Assembly (NCBI RefSeq): GCF_024359525.1
Contig: NZ_JAKZEU010000003.1
Location: 354,701-418,700 of the forward strand
Length of the DNA: 64,000 nucleotides
Source: Paracoccus albicereus
GTDB taxonomy: Bacteria; Pseudomonadota; Alphaproteobacteria; Rhodobacterales; Rhodobacteraceae
Reading direction: 5' to 3'
Notes under the pieces: model-generated
Database searches by the model: none
The model's input: only the letters and a program-made list of their open reading frames with translations
Told to the model about the DNA's origin: nothing
Shown here: piece by piece, positions 1 through 9,553 of the stretch
How the letters are laid out: each line of letters begins with the position of its first letter
Numbering within the stretch: position 1 is the stretch's first letter
Translations under genes and position numbers: made by a program

Positions 1-17
1 GATGTCACAGCACCAAA

Positions 18-33
18 CCCAGCAAATGCTGGG
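18..33. repeat. short perfect hairpin at left edge
   Basis: Six-base arms CCCAGC and GCTGGG flank an AAAT loop. Read on the minus strand, the hairpin lies about 85 bases beyond the HNH gene stop and is followed by TTTGG, so it could be a weak terminator for that gene. The T-run is short. Nothing else is recognisable in bases 1-116. Confidence 0.3.
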
Positions 34-116
34 CGAAACGCATCCCGCACCGTTGCGCTGTTGCACGACCACCGCACGTCTGGTGCCCACCCGAAATTTA
101 ACCCTTCCTTAACCTC

Positions 117-401
117 TCAGCGGACCTTCCCGCGCCAGCCAGGCGGCCGCTTCGCAACCCAGTCGAAGAACCGGCGCAGGTCAGGGTGGCCGCGCAAAGC
201 CTCGGGCGTGGCGTAGTGCCGTGCCAGCTCGGTCTCGCTCAGCGTCTTGTGGATCACCCGGTGGCAGATATGGTGGACCAGCACCGTCTCCTCGCCCTTC
301 CCCCCACGCAGCTTCGGCACCAGATGATGGCGGCTCTGCGGCACGCCGGGCGGAATCGGGCGCAGGCAAAGCGGACAGATCGGGTCCTCGCTCACTGCCA
401 T
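117..401 (-). CDS. small HNH endonuclease family protein
   Basis: A 94-residue protein with an N-terminal CPLC zinc-binding pair (residues 9-12) and an HNH-like core. That core has HH at 25-26, a PK...GGKG loop, then HHICHRVIH at about 43-51, the usual order of HNH nucleases, in which histidines coordinate a metal for phosphodiester cleavage. The ATG at 401 is chosen because the motif starts right after it. The gene stands alone and is divergent from the DUF2254 gene across 84 bases. No phage or restriction partner is nearby, so its biological target is unknown. The long open frame continuing upstream of the ATG is antisense to real genes and is not part of it. Confidence 0.8.
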   Translation of the reverse strand: MAVSEDPICPLCLRPIPPGVPQSRHHLVPKLRGGKGEETVLVHHICHRVIHKTLSETELARHYATPEALRGHPDLRRFFDWVAKRPPGWRGKVR

Positions 402-485
402 GTCCCACCGCTTGCAGGCCGGGCATCGGCTTGTGCCCAGCGCACCCGCATGCCTACACTCGCGCCAGTCACACGCCGAGGATCC

Positions 486-1712
486 ATGGCCCCTACCGAC
501 AGCAAGTTGCTGTTCCGCCTCAAGGAATTGTCGCGCCGCATGTGGGTGCGGGTCACTGCGTTCAGCCTCGGGGGCATATTCCTCGCGCTCATCGCATCGT
601 TCATCGGCCGCTACGTTCCCTATATTCCCAAGGTCGACCTCGCATCGGGATCGGTCGACAGCATCCTGAACATCATCGCGTCGTCGATGCTCGCCGTCAC
701 CACCTTCTCGGTGTCGATTATGGTGCAGGCCTATGGATCGGCGACCAGCAACGCCACCCCTCGGGCGACACGACTTCTCGCCGACGACAGCTCTGCGCAG
801 AACGCGGTCGCGGTCTTCATCGGCTCGTTCCTGTTCAGCATCGTCGGCATCATCGGCATCGCTGCCGGTCTCTATCAGGATCAGGCCCGCGTGGTCCTGT
901 TCTTCGCCACGCTGGGCGTCATCGCGACCATCGCGATCACGCTGCTCAACTGGTTCAATCATCTCAACGATTTCGGCCGAGTCCGCGACATCGTCGTCCG
1001 CATCGAGGCCGAAGCGATGGGCGCTGCCGAAAAGATGCGCCTGAACCCGATCATGGGCGCGAACCCCCTGCCATCGCCCCTTGGCGATATTGCGCCCATC
1101 CTCGGCGCCGAGACCAGCGGCTATGTGCGCTATCTCGACATCGACGGACTGGCCGAGGCCGCTGACGAGGCCGGCCTGCGCGTCGAGATCCGCAGGATGC
1201 CCGGGAAATACGTTCACGAGGGCGAGGCCTTGCTGCGCCTGTCGGCGACCCCGGACGACAAGACGGCGCGAGCCCTGCGCAAAGCCTTCGTCATCGGAAC
1301 CACCCGCAGCTTCGAGCAGGATCTGGGTTATGGTCTGATCGTCCTGTCCGAAGTGGCGAGCCGCGCCCTTTCCCCCGCCGTGAACGACCCCGGCACGGCG
1401 ATCGAAGTCCTGCGCGCCGGCACGCGCGTGCTGCAAAGGTTGCATATTCCCCACACGGGTGAAGAACAGGAAGCGGCGGTCAAACCCCATATTCACGCCC
1501 CCCCCTTCGAGATGGAGGCGCTGTACCAGACGTTCTTCTGGCCCATCGCCCGCGACGGCAAGGGTCTGGTCGAGGTGCAGGAGACGCTCATCGATTGCCT
1601 GTCGGCTCTGGAGGGGATGGGCGGCGGGGCAGCCGCGCGGCAGATGATCCTTCGCGCGCGGGAAAGGTCGTACGATGCCCTGTCGGAATGGGAACGCGAA
1701 CGGCTCGGCTAG
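486..1712 (+). CDS. DUF2254 family predicted membrane protein
   Basis: A 408-residue protein with four hydrophobic segments in its first half (about residues 20-42, 58-82, 105-128 and 135-155), followed by a soluble C-terminal half. The FSVSIMVQAY stretch after the second helix and the later SPAVNDPGTA motif are typical of DUF2254 proteins (COG4325). Function is not established for the family. The ATG at 486 is preferred because GAGG lies just upstream and homologues begin close to the first helix; an in-frame ATG at 450 would add 12 residues. It ends 87 bases before the DsbA-like gene on the same strand. Confidence 0.8.
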   Translation: MAPTDSKLLFRLKELSRRMWVRVTAFSLGGIFLALIASFIGRYVPYIPKVDLASGSVDSILNIIASSMLAVTTFSVSIMVQAYGSATSNATPRATRLLADDSSAQNAVAVFIGSFLFSIVGIIGIAAGLYQDQARVVLFFATLGVIATIAITLLNWFNHLNDFGRVRDIVVRIEAEAMGAAEKMRLNPIMGANPLPSPLGDIAPILGAETSGYVRYLDIDGLAEAADEAGLRVEIRRMPGKYVHEGEALLRLSATPDDKTARALRKAFVIGTTRSFEQDLGYGLIVLSEVASRALSPAVNDPGTAIEVLRAGTRVLQRLHIPHTGEEQEAAVKPHIHAPPFEMEALYQTFFWPIARDGKGLVEVQETLIDCLSALEGMGGGAAARQMILRARERSYDALSEWERERLG

Positions 1713-1799
1713 ACCTGCCCCACCCGATCGTGACTGTCCATCCGACGCATTCCGCAATACGCATATGGCTTCGGTGACATCGCTAGAAGAGGAAAGCCC

Positions 1800-2438
1800 A
1801 TGCACAGCCGCCGCGAGATCCTGATCGGCGCGAGCCTTGCCTGCGCCGCGACCACGCTGTCGGCCCGCGCGCAGAGCGCCGATCGCCCGAACCCGATGCC
1901 CGAGGAGCTGCGCAAAGACCTGGAACGCGATCCGACCGCCCCGGTGTTGGGCAATCCGGAGGGCGACATCACGCTGACTGAATTCTTTGACTACAATTGC
2001 CCCTTCTGCCGCGAGATGGTGCCGGTGGTTCAGCAATTGATCGCGACGGACCCCGAGCTGCGCGTGGTCTATCGCGAATGGCCCGTCTTCGGCGAAGGAT
2101 CGGACTTCGCTGCCCGCGCCTCGCTCGCTTCGCTTGATCAGGGCAAATACTGGGCCTTTCATGTCGCGTTGATGCAGATGGATGGCCGCGCTGAAGAGCC
2201 GACGGTTCTCCGCGTCGCAGAGAAGGTCGGTCTGGACCTGGACAAGCTGCAGCAGGACATGGAGTCGCAGCGCGTGATCGATCATGTCGGACGCTCGATG
2301 TCGCTCGGCGACCACATGCAGCTGATGGGCACGCCGACCTTCATCTGCGGCGACGAGGCGGTGTTCGGCAAACAGAGCCTGTCTGACCTGAAAGCTCTGG
2401 TCGCTCGCGGTCGCGCGACGATGGGTGTGTCCGGCTAG
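1800..2438 (+). CDS. DsbA family periplasmic thiol oxidoreductase
   Basis: A 212-residue thioredoxin-fold protein. An N-terminal signal peptide (RR near the start, hydrophobic to about residue 20, likely cut after the Ala-rich region near 25) sends it to the periplasm. The catalytic CPFC pair sits at residues 67-70 after FFDYN, and a cis-proline GTPTF motif occurs near 178, as in the DsbA/BdbD group (COG1651). It probably forms or shuffles disulfides in exported proteins. A GAGGAAAG ribosome-binding site precedes the ATG. Specific partner proteins cannot be read from the sequence. Confidence 0.85.
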   Translation: MHSRREILIGASLACAATTLSARAQSADRPNPMPEELRKDLERDPTAPVLGNPEGDITLTEFFDYNCPFCREMVPVVQQLIATDPELRVVYREWPVFGEGSDFAARASLASLDQGKYWAFHVALMQMDGRAEEPTVLRVAEKVGLDLDKLQQDMESQRVIDHVGRSMSLGDHMQLMGTPTFICGDEAVFGKQSLSDLKALVARGRATMGVSG

Positions 2439-2494
2439 GCTTTTCGCCGAAAGGTTGCGGCGCTAGACTGGGTCATCGCGAACTGCGAGGGACT

Positions 2495-3853
2495 GTGGCA
2501 CAGCGCCGGACCAAATCAGATCGCTGGGCCGTTCCGCCGGCCGAGTATTTCTTCCTGCCCGGTCACGATCCGGGTCTGACGCTGCTCGGTGACCTCGACC
2601 CGATCCTTACTCGCGCGGCGGGGGCGCGGGTCAGGCAATACGCCTGCAGCGCCTATCCCGCGATCCAGCGGATCCTCGAACGCAATCTCGAGACGCGCTG
2701 GACCGACATCACGCCCGCGATCTTCGAGATCGGAACGGTCCCTGCCTTGGCCGAGGATGTCGTCTTCCGCGCAGGAACGGCAGAGATTGGCGGCAAGTGT
2801 CTTTTGAACGGGGCTTCAGGCGACCGGGCCTATGCCCGCTACCTCAAGCATAATCCCGGAATGCCCCCGTTTCGCCGTGCGAACCGGCTGTTCGCCGCAG
2901 CGCGTGAAGCGACGCGGCTCGATCTGCCCGTCGCCGCATCCACCACTGCATCCGGCCTCGAATTCGCAATCGAGTGTCGCAACCTGACCAACTACTACCA
3001 CTTCATGACCGAGGCACTTCCGATGATGGTCCATGCCATGCGGCTGGATGTCGGTCGGGTCCGGTTCCACTGCCGCAACGACGACAAGTCCGGCTTCTCG
3101 CGCCGTTTCATTCAGACGCTGTTTCCCAAGCTTGCGGACAAGGTGCGGTTCAATGCCTCGAAGCGCCGCTACGATCGCGTCGCGCTGGCCTTCAACGCGC
3201 GCCACCTGCTGTATGCGTCGGGTGATCCCCGCATCGTCCAACCACTGGCAGAGACGGGCGCGGACGAAGCATGGCGAAACCTGGGCGGGCACATCCGCAG
3301 ACGGAAGTTCGTGCTGAAAAACAGCTACGACGTGTCGCTGCGGCTGCTGAGAGAACGTGCCGTCTCGCTGCTGGACAAGACCGCCGTCGCGAAGGCGCCG
3401 CGCCGCATCTGGGTACGCCGCGACACGGACAACCAGAACGTCAACCAGCGCGACGTCATTGGTGAGGAAAAGCTTGGCCGCATGCTGGCCAGTCATGGAT
3501 TCGAAACGGTCTTTTTCGAACGCCTGTCACCGCTAGAGCAGATCGCGCTGATCCAGGGCGCTGACGTCATCGTCGCGGCCCACGGCGCGTTCTTCGCCAA
3601 CATGATGTTCGGGCGACCGGAAACCCACTTCATCGAGATCGGCTCGCTGCAGACCCAGATGCACCGGTGGGGCGACTTCCTTGGCAATGCGCACGCATCC
3701 GGCTGTCGGTATTCAGTCGTCTTCGCTGATACCGCCAGTGACGATCCACGCAAGGTTGCCGACATCAACGATGGCCTGATCGGCGTCAGAGTCGAAGACC
3801 GCGCGGTCAAGCTGATCGAGGATATCATCCTCGACCGTGCCGTAACCGTCTAG
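2495..3853 (+). CDS. glycosyltransferase family 61 (DUF563) protein
   Basis: A 452-residue protein. The GT61-type signatures are in order: NYYHFMTEALP near residue 167, RIWVRRD near 307, and a C-terminal block with FFERLSPLEQIALIQGADVIVAAHGA around 338-366. This family transfers sugars onto polysaccharides or proteins; acceptor and donor are unknown here. Translation begins at GTG 2495, eight bases after a GAGGGA ribosome-binding site. It meets a second GT61-like gene tail to tail, with the two stop codons sharing the bases CTAG. No polysaccharide synthesis or export genes are adjacent. Confidence 0.8.
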   Translation: MAQRRTKSDRWAVPPAEYFFLPGHDPGLTLLGDLDPILTRAAGARVRQYACSAYPAIQRILERNLETRWTDITPAIFEIGTVPALAEDVVFRAGTAEIGGKCLLNGASGDRAYARYLKHNPGMPPFRRANRLFAAAREATRLDLPVAASTTASGLEFAIECRNLTNYYHFMTEALPMMVHAMRLDVGRVRFHCRNDDKSGFSRRFIQTLFPKLADKVRFNASKRRYDRVALAFNARHLLYASGDPRIVQPLAETGADEAWRNLGGHIRRRKFVLKNSYDVSLRLLRERAVSLLDKTAVAKAPRRIWVRRDTDNQNVNQRDVIGEEKLGRMLASHGFETVFFERLSPLEQIALIQGADVIVAAHGAFFANMMFGRPETHFIEIGSLQTQMHRWGDFLGNAHASGCRYSVVFADTASDDPRKVADINDGLIGVRVEDRAVKLIEDIILDRAVTV

Positions 3854-4983
3854 GACGCGAAGCTGCTGGCGAAGCCATCCTCTGGCTGCAGCGGCTTGAA
3901 ACCCATGTCGTGCATCGCCTCGATCCGGTGCAGATCCTCATTGCGCTGCTCGGCGGTCAGATCGGTCCACGGCTCTTCGCCCTTGATCATGCCGGCAGCC
4001 GTCAGCTGGCGATACATGTCGGCGTAACTGACTTCGCCGAAGGACGAGCGGCTTGGCCGCCCGGTATTGTTCGGCATCCAGTCGTTCACCAGCGCATTGA
4101 TGATATGACACTGGATGCCGTGAAACGCTTCGAGCTGGGTCACGAACTGCTCGCCCATCGTCATGCTGCGACGCGTCAGGATGCCGACGGATTGACCCGA
4201 GTTTCCGACATAGCCCAGCAGATGCAGGGGCGAGCAATCGACCGCGATGATCTGCCGCGCCTTCTTGTATTGCGCCAGCTGGTCGCGCTTGGTTTCCAGC
4301 TGCGGGTGAAAGATTCGATAGCCTTCAGCCGCCAGATACTCCTCCAGCTTCCATTCGCCCAGCAATCCGCCACGATCACGCGGCAGTTTAGAGCGTGAGA
4401 TGTAGACCTTCTCGGCACCCTCGGCCTCGATCGACCGACCCGCGTGCTTGCGAATATAGTCGCGATACTTGCGACTGCCGGCCATCAGGTCGCCCAGTCC
4501 AAAACCCTGCTTCGGAACGTAAAGACGCTCGACCCGCAGGGGCTGCTTTGCAGAGACGATGGGCAGGTCGATCCCCATCCCTTCGACCAGATCGCGATAG
4601 ACCTCGAACGGGCGCTGATTGTCGCGCATCTGCATCTTGGGCGTGAAGACCATGCCGTCGGCCTTGCCACGCAGCTCGTCCAGCGCCCACACGCGCGTCA
4701 TGCTTTCGGTGATGAAATGGCCGAAATGACCATAGCTGATACCGGCAAAGATATGCGTCCCCGGCAGATCGATGATGTCGTCTTCAGACGGCATCTTTGG
4801 GGGTGAGTTGACCGGCTCGGTGGTCGAGGACCAACTGATCGAATTCGCGACCATCTCGCCGTCAGCCGTCAGGACGCCCGACGGTTGCCACTTGCCGCGT
4901 CCATTGGGGCCCGGCGGCACGACGATCGCGTTCTGAAGCAGGACCAGATCATCGCTTTCGTCGTCGATGTTCAGCGTGGCCAA
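3850..4983 (-). CDS. second glycosyltransferase family 61-like protein
   Basis: A 377-residue protein. The motifs GHFGHFITES near residue 87, VYISRSKLPRDRGG near 193 and a C-terminal IIAVDCSPLHLLGYVG block near 243 match the layout of DUF563/GT61 proteins. It is clearly diverged from the neighbour at 2495-3853 and is not a recent duplicate. The start is TTG at 4983, supported by GGGAG at the correct distance upstream on the minus strand; the first in-frame ATG would lose about 42 residues. Substrate unknown. No signal peptide is visible, so it is probably cytoplasmic or membrane-associated. Confidence 0.7.
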   Translation of the reverse strand: MATLNIDDESDDLVLLQNAIVVPPGPNGRGKWQPSGVLTADGEMVANSISWSSTTEPVNSPPKMPSEDDIIDLPGTHIFAGISYGHFGHFITESMTRVWALDELRGKADGMVFTPKMQMRDNQRPFEVYRDLVEGMGIDLPIVSAKQPLRVERLYVPKQGFGLGDLMAGSRKYRDYIRKHAGRSIEAEGAEKVYISRSKLPRDRGGLLGEWKLEEYLAAEGYRIFHPQLETKRDQLAQYKKARQIIAVDCSPLHLLGYVGNSGQSVGILTRRSMTMGEQFVTQLEAFHGIQCHIINALVNDWMPNNTGRPSRSSFGEVSYADMYRQLTAAGMIKGEEPWTDLTAEQRNEDLHRIEAMHDMGFKPLQPEDGFASSFAS

Positions 4984-5050
4984 AGGCAGGCTCCCGACCG
5001 TGACAGGCTATATGACCTTTATGTCAGCCGTGACTGCGAAGGCCAAGGCC

Positions 5051-6934
5051 TCAGGCCCATTCCCAGGCGCACGCAAACTCGCCCAGCTTGCCGCGGACCG
5101 CGTTCTCGTCGGTGTGGTCGTCTTTACCGATCCGTGCGACCAGCCCGCGCTTCTTGTCCTCGACCACCTCAATCACGCGGGCGCCGGTTCCATCCAGCGC
5201 TGCATCGAACACACGGACGATGGCGCGTTTGCGCAGGTCGGGCTTGAAGATTTTGCCGACGGCCGTCTTCGGCAGCTCGTCCAGGATCTCGACATGCTTG
5301 GGGATCGCCGCGCGCTCGTGGATCGTCGTGCGCGCATGATCCGCAAGCTCCTCGACCGAGACCTCGGCACCGCTCACCAGTTCGACATAGGCGCAAGGCA
5401 ACTCGCCTGCGAACGCGTCGGGCTGGCCGATGGCACCGACGAAGGCCACGGCAGGATGGGACAACAGACCATCCTCGATCACCGCAGGGTCGATGTTGTG
5501 GCCGCCGCGAATGATCAGGTCCTTGGCGCGCCCGGTGATCCACAGATAGCCGTCTTCGTCGATCCGCCCCAGATCGCCGGTCCGAAGATAGTCACCGTCG
5601 GCAAACAGGTCGCGGTTCTTCGCATCCTCGGTATAGGTTCTGCCCGGCCATACCCCGGGGTTCGAGACGCAGATTTCGCCCACCTCGTCGATGGCGCAGT
5701 CTTTGCCCGCGCCCTCGGCGTCCAGCGCAAGGATGCGAACCTTCGTGTAGGGCAAGGGCACCCCGACCGATCCGACCTTCTTCAGCCCGTCCACCGGATT
5801 GCACGACACAAGGCAGGTCGCCTCGGTCAGGCCGTACCCCTCGGCGATCTCGACGCCGGTCGCCTGCTTGAAGCGGTTATACAGCTCGATCGGCATCGCG
5901 GCCGAGCCCGAGATCGCGGTTCTCAAGGACGAGACATCGGCATCGACGGGGCGCTGCATCAGCGCCGAGATCGCCGTCGGCACGGTGATCAGGAACGTGA
6001 CCTGCCAGCGCTCGACCAGTTTCCAGAAATTGTCGAATACGCCTTCGCCGCGATACCCGGCGGGCGTCGGCAGGATCATATGCGCGCCCGAACCGATACA
6101 GGACATCAGGATCGGATACGCGGCGAAGACGTGGAACAACGGCAGCGGACACATCAGCACATCGTTCTCGTCGAAAAGGATCGTGGCGCCCAGCCAGCCG
6201 TTATAGATCATCCCCGAATAGCGATGCTGCGCTACCTTGGGCGTTCCGGTCGTCCCACCGGTGTGGAAATAGGCGGCGACGCGATCCTGTTCGGGATCGT
6301 CGAACATCAGGCGATTGTGCTTCTGCGCGCTGGCTGCGGCCTCAAAATCCAGGACCTTGGCCTTGTGCGCGAACTTCACGCGCGGCCGGATCAGCGGAAC
6401 GATCAGACGCTTCACACCGCGAAGATAGCGGTTCAGGTCGACTTCCAGCACATGGGTCACATCGGGCGCCTGCGCGACCGCTGCGGCAGCCTTCTGTGCC
6501 ACGTCGGTCTTGGGGAACGCCTTCAGCGTGACCAGCACCTTGGCCTTCGTCTCGCGCAGGATCCCCGCGATCTGCTCGGCGTCCAGAAGCGGATTGATCG
6601 GGTTCACGATCCCCGCGACGGCCCCGCCCAGCAGAACCGCGGGCGTCTCGATCGAGTTCGGCAGCAGGTAGGCCACGGTATCGTCGGGACCGACCCCAAG
6701 GCTGCGAAACAGGTTGGCGGTCTCGGTCACACGCTCGAACAGATCGGACCAGGTCAGCGTGACTGCGGGATCGGATGGACCGGCCTGAAGCTGAAAGCTG
6801 ATCGCGGGCCGGTCACCGTGACGCTCCGCCGTCTGGGCCAGAAAGCGATAGATCGTCACGGGCAGGCCGCGATCCTCATAGGCGCACTCGGCCTCGACGC
6901 GGTTGCGATCCTCCATGCCAGCGAATTTGGCCAT
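5051..6934 (-). CDS. acyl-CoA synthetase (AMP-dependent ligase family)
   Basis: A 627-residue ATP-dependent carboxylate-CoA ligase. The ATP-binding loop TGGTTGTPK, the EGYGLTEATC motif, the YLRTGDLGRIDEDGYLWITGR hinge region and a C-terminal KTAVGKIFK lysine motif are all present, so both adenylation and thioester steps should work. The likely substrate is a fatty or other hydrophobic acid. The ATG at 6934 follows GGGGAGGAG at about eight bases; an earlier in-frame ATG at 6997 lacks such a site. The gene stands alone, without beta-oxidation neighbours. Confidence 0.88.
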   Translation of the reverse strand: MAKFAGMEDRNRVEAECAYEDRGLPVTIYRFLAQTAERHGDRPAISFQLQAGPSDPAVTLTWSDLFERVTETANLFRSLGVGPDDTVAYLLPNSIETPAVLLGGAVAGIVNPINPLLDAEQIAGILRETKAKVLVTLKAFPKTDVAQKAAAAVAQAPDVTHVLEVDLNRYLRGVKRLIVPLIRPRVKFAHKAKVLDFEAAASAQKHNRLMFDDPEQDRVAAYFHTGGTTGTPKVAQHRYSGMIYNGWLGATILFDENDVLMCPLPLFHVFAAYPILMSCIGSGAHMILPTPAGYRGEGVFDNFWKLVERWQVTFLITVPTAISALMQRPVDADVSSLRTAISGSAAMPIELYNRFKQATGVEIAEGYGLTEATCLVSCNPVDGLKKVGSVGVPLPYTKVRILALDAEGAGKDCAIDEVGEICVSNPGVWPGRTYTEDAKNRDLFADGDYLRTGDLGRIDEDGYLWITGRAKDLIIRGGHNIDPAVIEDGLLSHPAVAFVGAIGQPDAFAGELPCAYVELVSGAEVSVEELADHARTTIHERAAIPKHVEILDELPKTAVGKIFKPDLRKRAIVRVFDAALDGTGARVIEVVEDKKRGLVARIGKDDHTDENAVRGKLGEFACAWEWA

Positions 6935-7202
6935 TGCCGGTCTCCTCCCCTGTCGGCGCTGATTGGGAGGCAGCATGGTCCGAAAGTCGCGGGTCAAGCA
7001 AGGGTCGCAGGCGCCCTATCGAACCGGCAACGCTGCGTCAGAGCGTCAGCTGCCGCACATCGCAACGTCACGTCGCGGACCGCGCCAGCGGCGGCGCTTT
7101 GCCAGTCGCACTGTCGGTCGGCGATCTTCCGCGCAACCATCAGTTGAGCAGGTTTTCAAGCTGTGCAAATTCAATTCCGAGTTCACCGGCGGAGATGCGA
7201 AC
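6935..7202. other. divergent intergenic region, 268 bases
   Basis: The region separates the acyl-CoA synthetase (leftward) from the CAP-domain gene (rightward). I see the synthetase ribosome-binding site at 6942-6950 and a TTGAGC sequence near 7143 followed by A/T-rich sequence, which could belong to a promoter for the CAP gene. No convincing -10 box, hairpin or small gene was found. Confidence 0.4.
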
Positions 7203-7685
7203 ATGCGGCTGAGAGCGGCTTTTCTTGCGATGACATTGATCGGGACAGCGGTGGCGGGGCAGGCCCATGCCAGTGTCACCTGTCAGCCGACAAGCGGCTC
7301 GATCGCGCGGGTCGGAACCATCGCCACCAATGCCGTTCGAAAGGCCAGCGGCCTTCCCGCATTGACCGCGCATCCGGCGCTGAATCAGGCCGCCGCGCGG
7401 CATGCCTGCGACATGGCGCGAAGCGGACGGATGAGCCATCGGGGCAGCGGCACCAACGGACCGGCCGCTCGCGTCAAGGCAGCCGGCTATGCGCCAAGCC
7501 GAACGGCCGAAAACATCGCCGCGGGGCCATTCACCGTAAGCGGTGTCTTGCAGGCTTGGGTGAATTCGCGCGGCCATCGCAAGAACATCACCATGCGGCA
7601 GGCACGCCATTTCGGACTCGGCAGCGCGATCGGCGCGGACGGACGTACGGTGTACTGGGCTGCGGTCTACGCCGCACCCCGCTGA
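7203..7685 (+). CDS. secreted CAP-domain (SCP/PR1-like) protein
   Basis: A 160-residue protein with a Sec signal peptide (cleaved near AHA-S, residue 24) and a single CAP domain. The CAP landmarks are NAVRKASGLPALT, LNQAAARHACDMA, the MSHRG histidine, AENIAAG and WVNSRGHRKNI. Bacterial CAP proteins are exported and their activity is mostly unknown; some bind lipids or act on cell-wall partners. The ATG at 7203 follows GGCGGAGATG and gives a good signal peptide. The 3' end overlaps the convergent ABC exporter gene by 19 bases. A second CAP protein lies at 35427-35945. Confidence 0.85.
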   Translation: MRLRAAFLAMTLIGTAVAGQAHASVTCQPTSGSIARVGTIATNAVRKASGLPALTAHPALNQAAARHACDMARSGRMSHRGSGTNGPAARVKAAGYAPSRTAENIAAGPFTVSGVLQAWVNSRGHRKNITMRQARHFGLGSAIGADGRTVYWAAVYAAPR

Positions 7686-9514
7686 GCGGCGGTTGCATCT
7701 GTCGCGGCGTCATCCGCACCGTCGGTGAACTGCAGCCGCGCCAGGCGCGCGTAAAGCCCGCCCTGCGCGACCAAGGCCTCGTGCGTCCCTTGTGCCACGA
7801 TACGACCCTGATCCAGAACGACGATCCGGTCGGCGCGCTTTACCGTCGCAAGCCGGTGGGCGACGATGATCGTCGTGCGATCGCGTGAGACTTCCTGAAC
7901 CGCGGCCTGAACCGCCCGCTCTGACTCCGCGTCCAGCGCAGACGTCGCCTCGTCGAGCAGCAGGACCGGCGCGTCACGCAGGATCGCGCGGGCCAGCGCG
8001 ATCCGTTGCCGCTGTCCGCCCGACAGCATCACGCCGCGCTCGCCCAGAAGGCTTGCATAGCCGCCGGGAAGGGCGGTGATGAAATCATGCGCATGCGCCG
8101 CTCGGGCTGCCGCCTCGATCTCGGCCTCGGTTGCATCCGGGCGACCGAATGCGATGTTGTCGCGTGCCGAACGGGCGAAGATCACGGGATCCTGCGGCAC
8201 AAGCGCGATGGCGCGACGGAAATCGGCCCGTTCCATGTCGCGAAGATCGATCCCGTCCAACATGACCTTGCCGGCGTCGGGATCGCGGAAGCGTTCGATC
8301 AACTGCACGATTGTGCTTTTGCCTGCACCCGACGGACCGACCAGCGCCACCGTCTCGCCCGGCGCGACACGAAGGTCGATCTCTTCCAGTGCCGGCAGAT
8401 CGGGCCGCGCCGGATAGCGGAAGCTGACCCCGTCGAAGGTAATCGCGCCCCGAACAGGCTGGGACAACGGGATCGGATGGGCCGGATCGCGCAGCAGGTC
8501 GCGCGCGCCCAGAAGCTCCGCCAGCCGTTCGGTCGCCCCTGCAGCACGCTGAAGCTCGCCCCAGATTTCCGACAACGCGCCGGTCGAGCCGGCGACCATG
8601 ATTGCATAGATCACGAATTGAACCAGCGCACCCACGCTCATCGCGCCGGTGCGGACGTCGCGCGCGCCGATCCACAGGACACCGATGACGCCTGCGAAGA
8701 TCAGGAAGATCACGATGCCGGTCATCAGCGCGCGGGTCGTCACGCGACGCATTGCCGTGTCATAGGATTGTTCGGTCACGCGGTCGAAATCCGCCGCGAT
8801 ACGCCCTTCGCTTGTGTAAGCCTGCACGGTCGCCGCGGCGAGAAGGCTTTCGGACGCGGCACCCGAGGATGTCGCGATCCAGTCCTGGTTCGCCCGTGAA
8901 AGGATGCGCAGGCGGCGTCCCATCACCACGATCGGCACGATCACGATCGGGACAAGCAGCAGCACCAGCCCCATCAGCTTCAGTGAGGTGACGGCCAGCA
9001 TCGTCATCCCGCCAACGAGGATCATCAGGTTGCGCAGCGCGATCGACACCGAGGACCCGATCACCGACTGGATCAGGGTCGTGTCGGTTGTGATGCGCGA
9101 CAGGATTTCACCCGTCATGACCCGTTCGTAGAACCCCGGACTCAGCGTGATGACACGCGAAAAGACCGCCTTGCGAATATCGGCCACGACACGCTCGCCA
9201 AGGCGGGTCACAAGGAAGTAACGCAGCGCGGTACCGACGGCGAGCGCCACGACGATTGCCAAGGCCGCCTCGAAATAGGCGTCGAGCAGATCGCTGCCGG
9301 CGCCGAAACCGTCGACGACGCGCCGGACGGCCAGCGGCAGAATCAGGCTGATCCCGGCCGTCAGCACTAGCGCTGCAAGCGACAGTACAAGCTGCGACCA
9401 ATAGGGTCGGACGAAGGGCCAAAGAGCTGCCAGCGCGCCGATCCGTCGACTGGTGGGACGATCCGTCGCATCTGCTGTTGCACCTGATCGGGTCGTCTCT
9501 GGTCGCCGCGCCAT
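7667..9514 (-). CDS. ABC exporter, fused permease and ATPase (MsbA-like half transporter)
   Basis: A 615-residue half transporter. Six membrane helices occupy about residues 30-320, followed by an ATP-binding domain with Walker A GPSGAGKST, signature LSGGQRQRIALARA and Walker B VLLLDEATSALD. It should dimerise in the inner membrane and export lipids, peptides or drugs; the substrate cannot be told. A second exporter of the same architecture is at 31684-33558 but is only distantly similar. GGAGGAG lies 13 bases before the ATG. Confidence 0.88.
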   Translation of the reverse strand: MARRPETTRSGATADATDRPTSRRIGALAALWPFVRPYWSQLVLSLAALVLTAGISLILPLAVRRVVDGFGAGSDLLDAYFEAALAIVVALAVGTALRYFLVTRLGERVVADIRKAVFSRVITLSPGFYERVMTGEILSRITTDTTLIQSVIGSSVSIALRNLMILVGGMTMLAVTSLKLMGLVLLLVPIVIVPIVVMGRRLRILSRANQDWIATSSGAASESLLAAATVQAYTSEGRIAADFDRVTEQSYDTAMRRVTTRALMTGIVIFLIFAGVIGVLWIGARDVRTGAMSVGALVQFVIYAIMVAGSTGALSEIWGELQRAAGATERLAELLGARDLLRDPAHPIPLSQPVRGAITFDGVSFRYPARPDLPALEEIDLRVAPGETVALVGPSGAGKSTIVQLIERFRDPDAGKVMLDGIDLRDMERADFRRAIALVPQDPVIFARSARDNIAFGRPDATEAEIEAAARAAHAHDFITALPGGYASLLGERGVMLSGGQRQRIALARAILRDAPVLLLDEATSALDAESERAVQAAVQEVSRDRTTIIVAHRLATVKRADRIVVLDQGRIVAQGTHEALVAQGGLYARLARLQFTDGADDAATDATAAQRGAA

Positions 9515-9553
9515 GCCTGCCTTCCGCTCCTCCGGTCGGGTCGAACCCGTCTA

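Noticed and set aside
2..120. Short plus-strand reading frame at the left edge starting MSQHQTQ.
   Set aside because: About 36 codons, no ribosome-binding site visible, no similarity; not supported.
117..2315. A 732-codon minus-strand open frame reaching upstream from the HNH gene.
   Set aside because: Only its last 94 codons match a known family; the rest is antisense to the DUF2254 and DsbA-like genes and is low in hydrophobic residues, a GC-rich artefact.
4967..7147. A 726-codon plus-strand open frame.
   Set aside because: It is antisense to the acyl-CoA synthetase, which has full catalytic motifs; the plus-strand translation has none.
7667..9514. Idea that the ABC exporters at 7667 and 31684 form one heterodimer.
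   Set aside because: They are 22 kb apart, in unrelated operons, and each has complete ATPase motifs.
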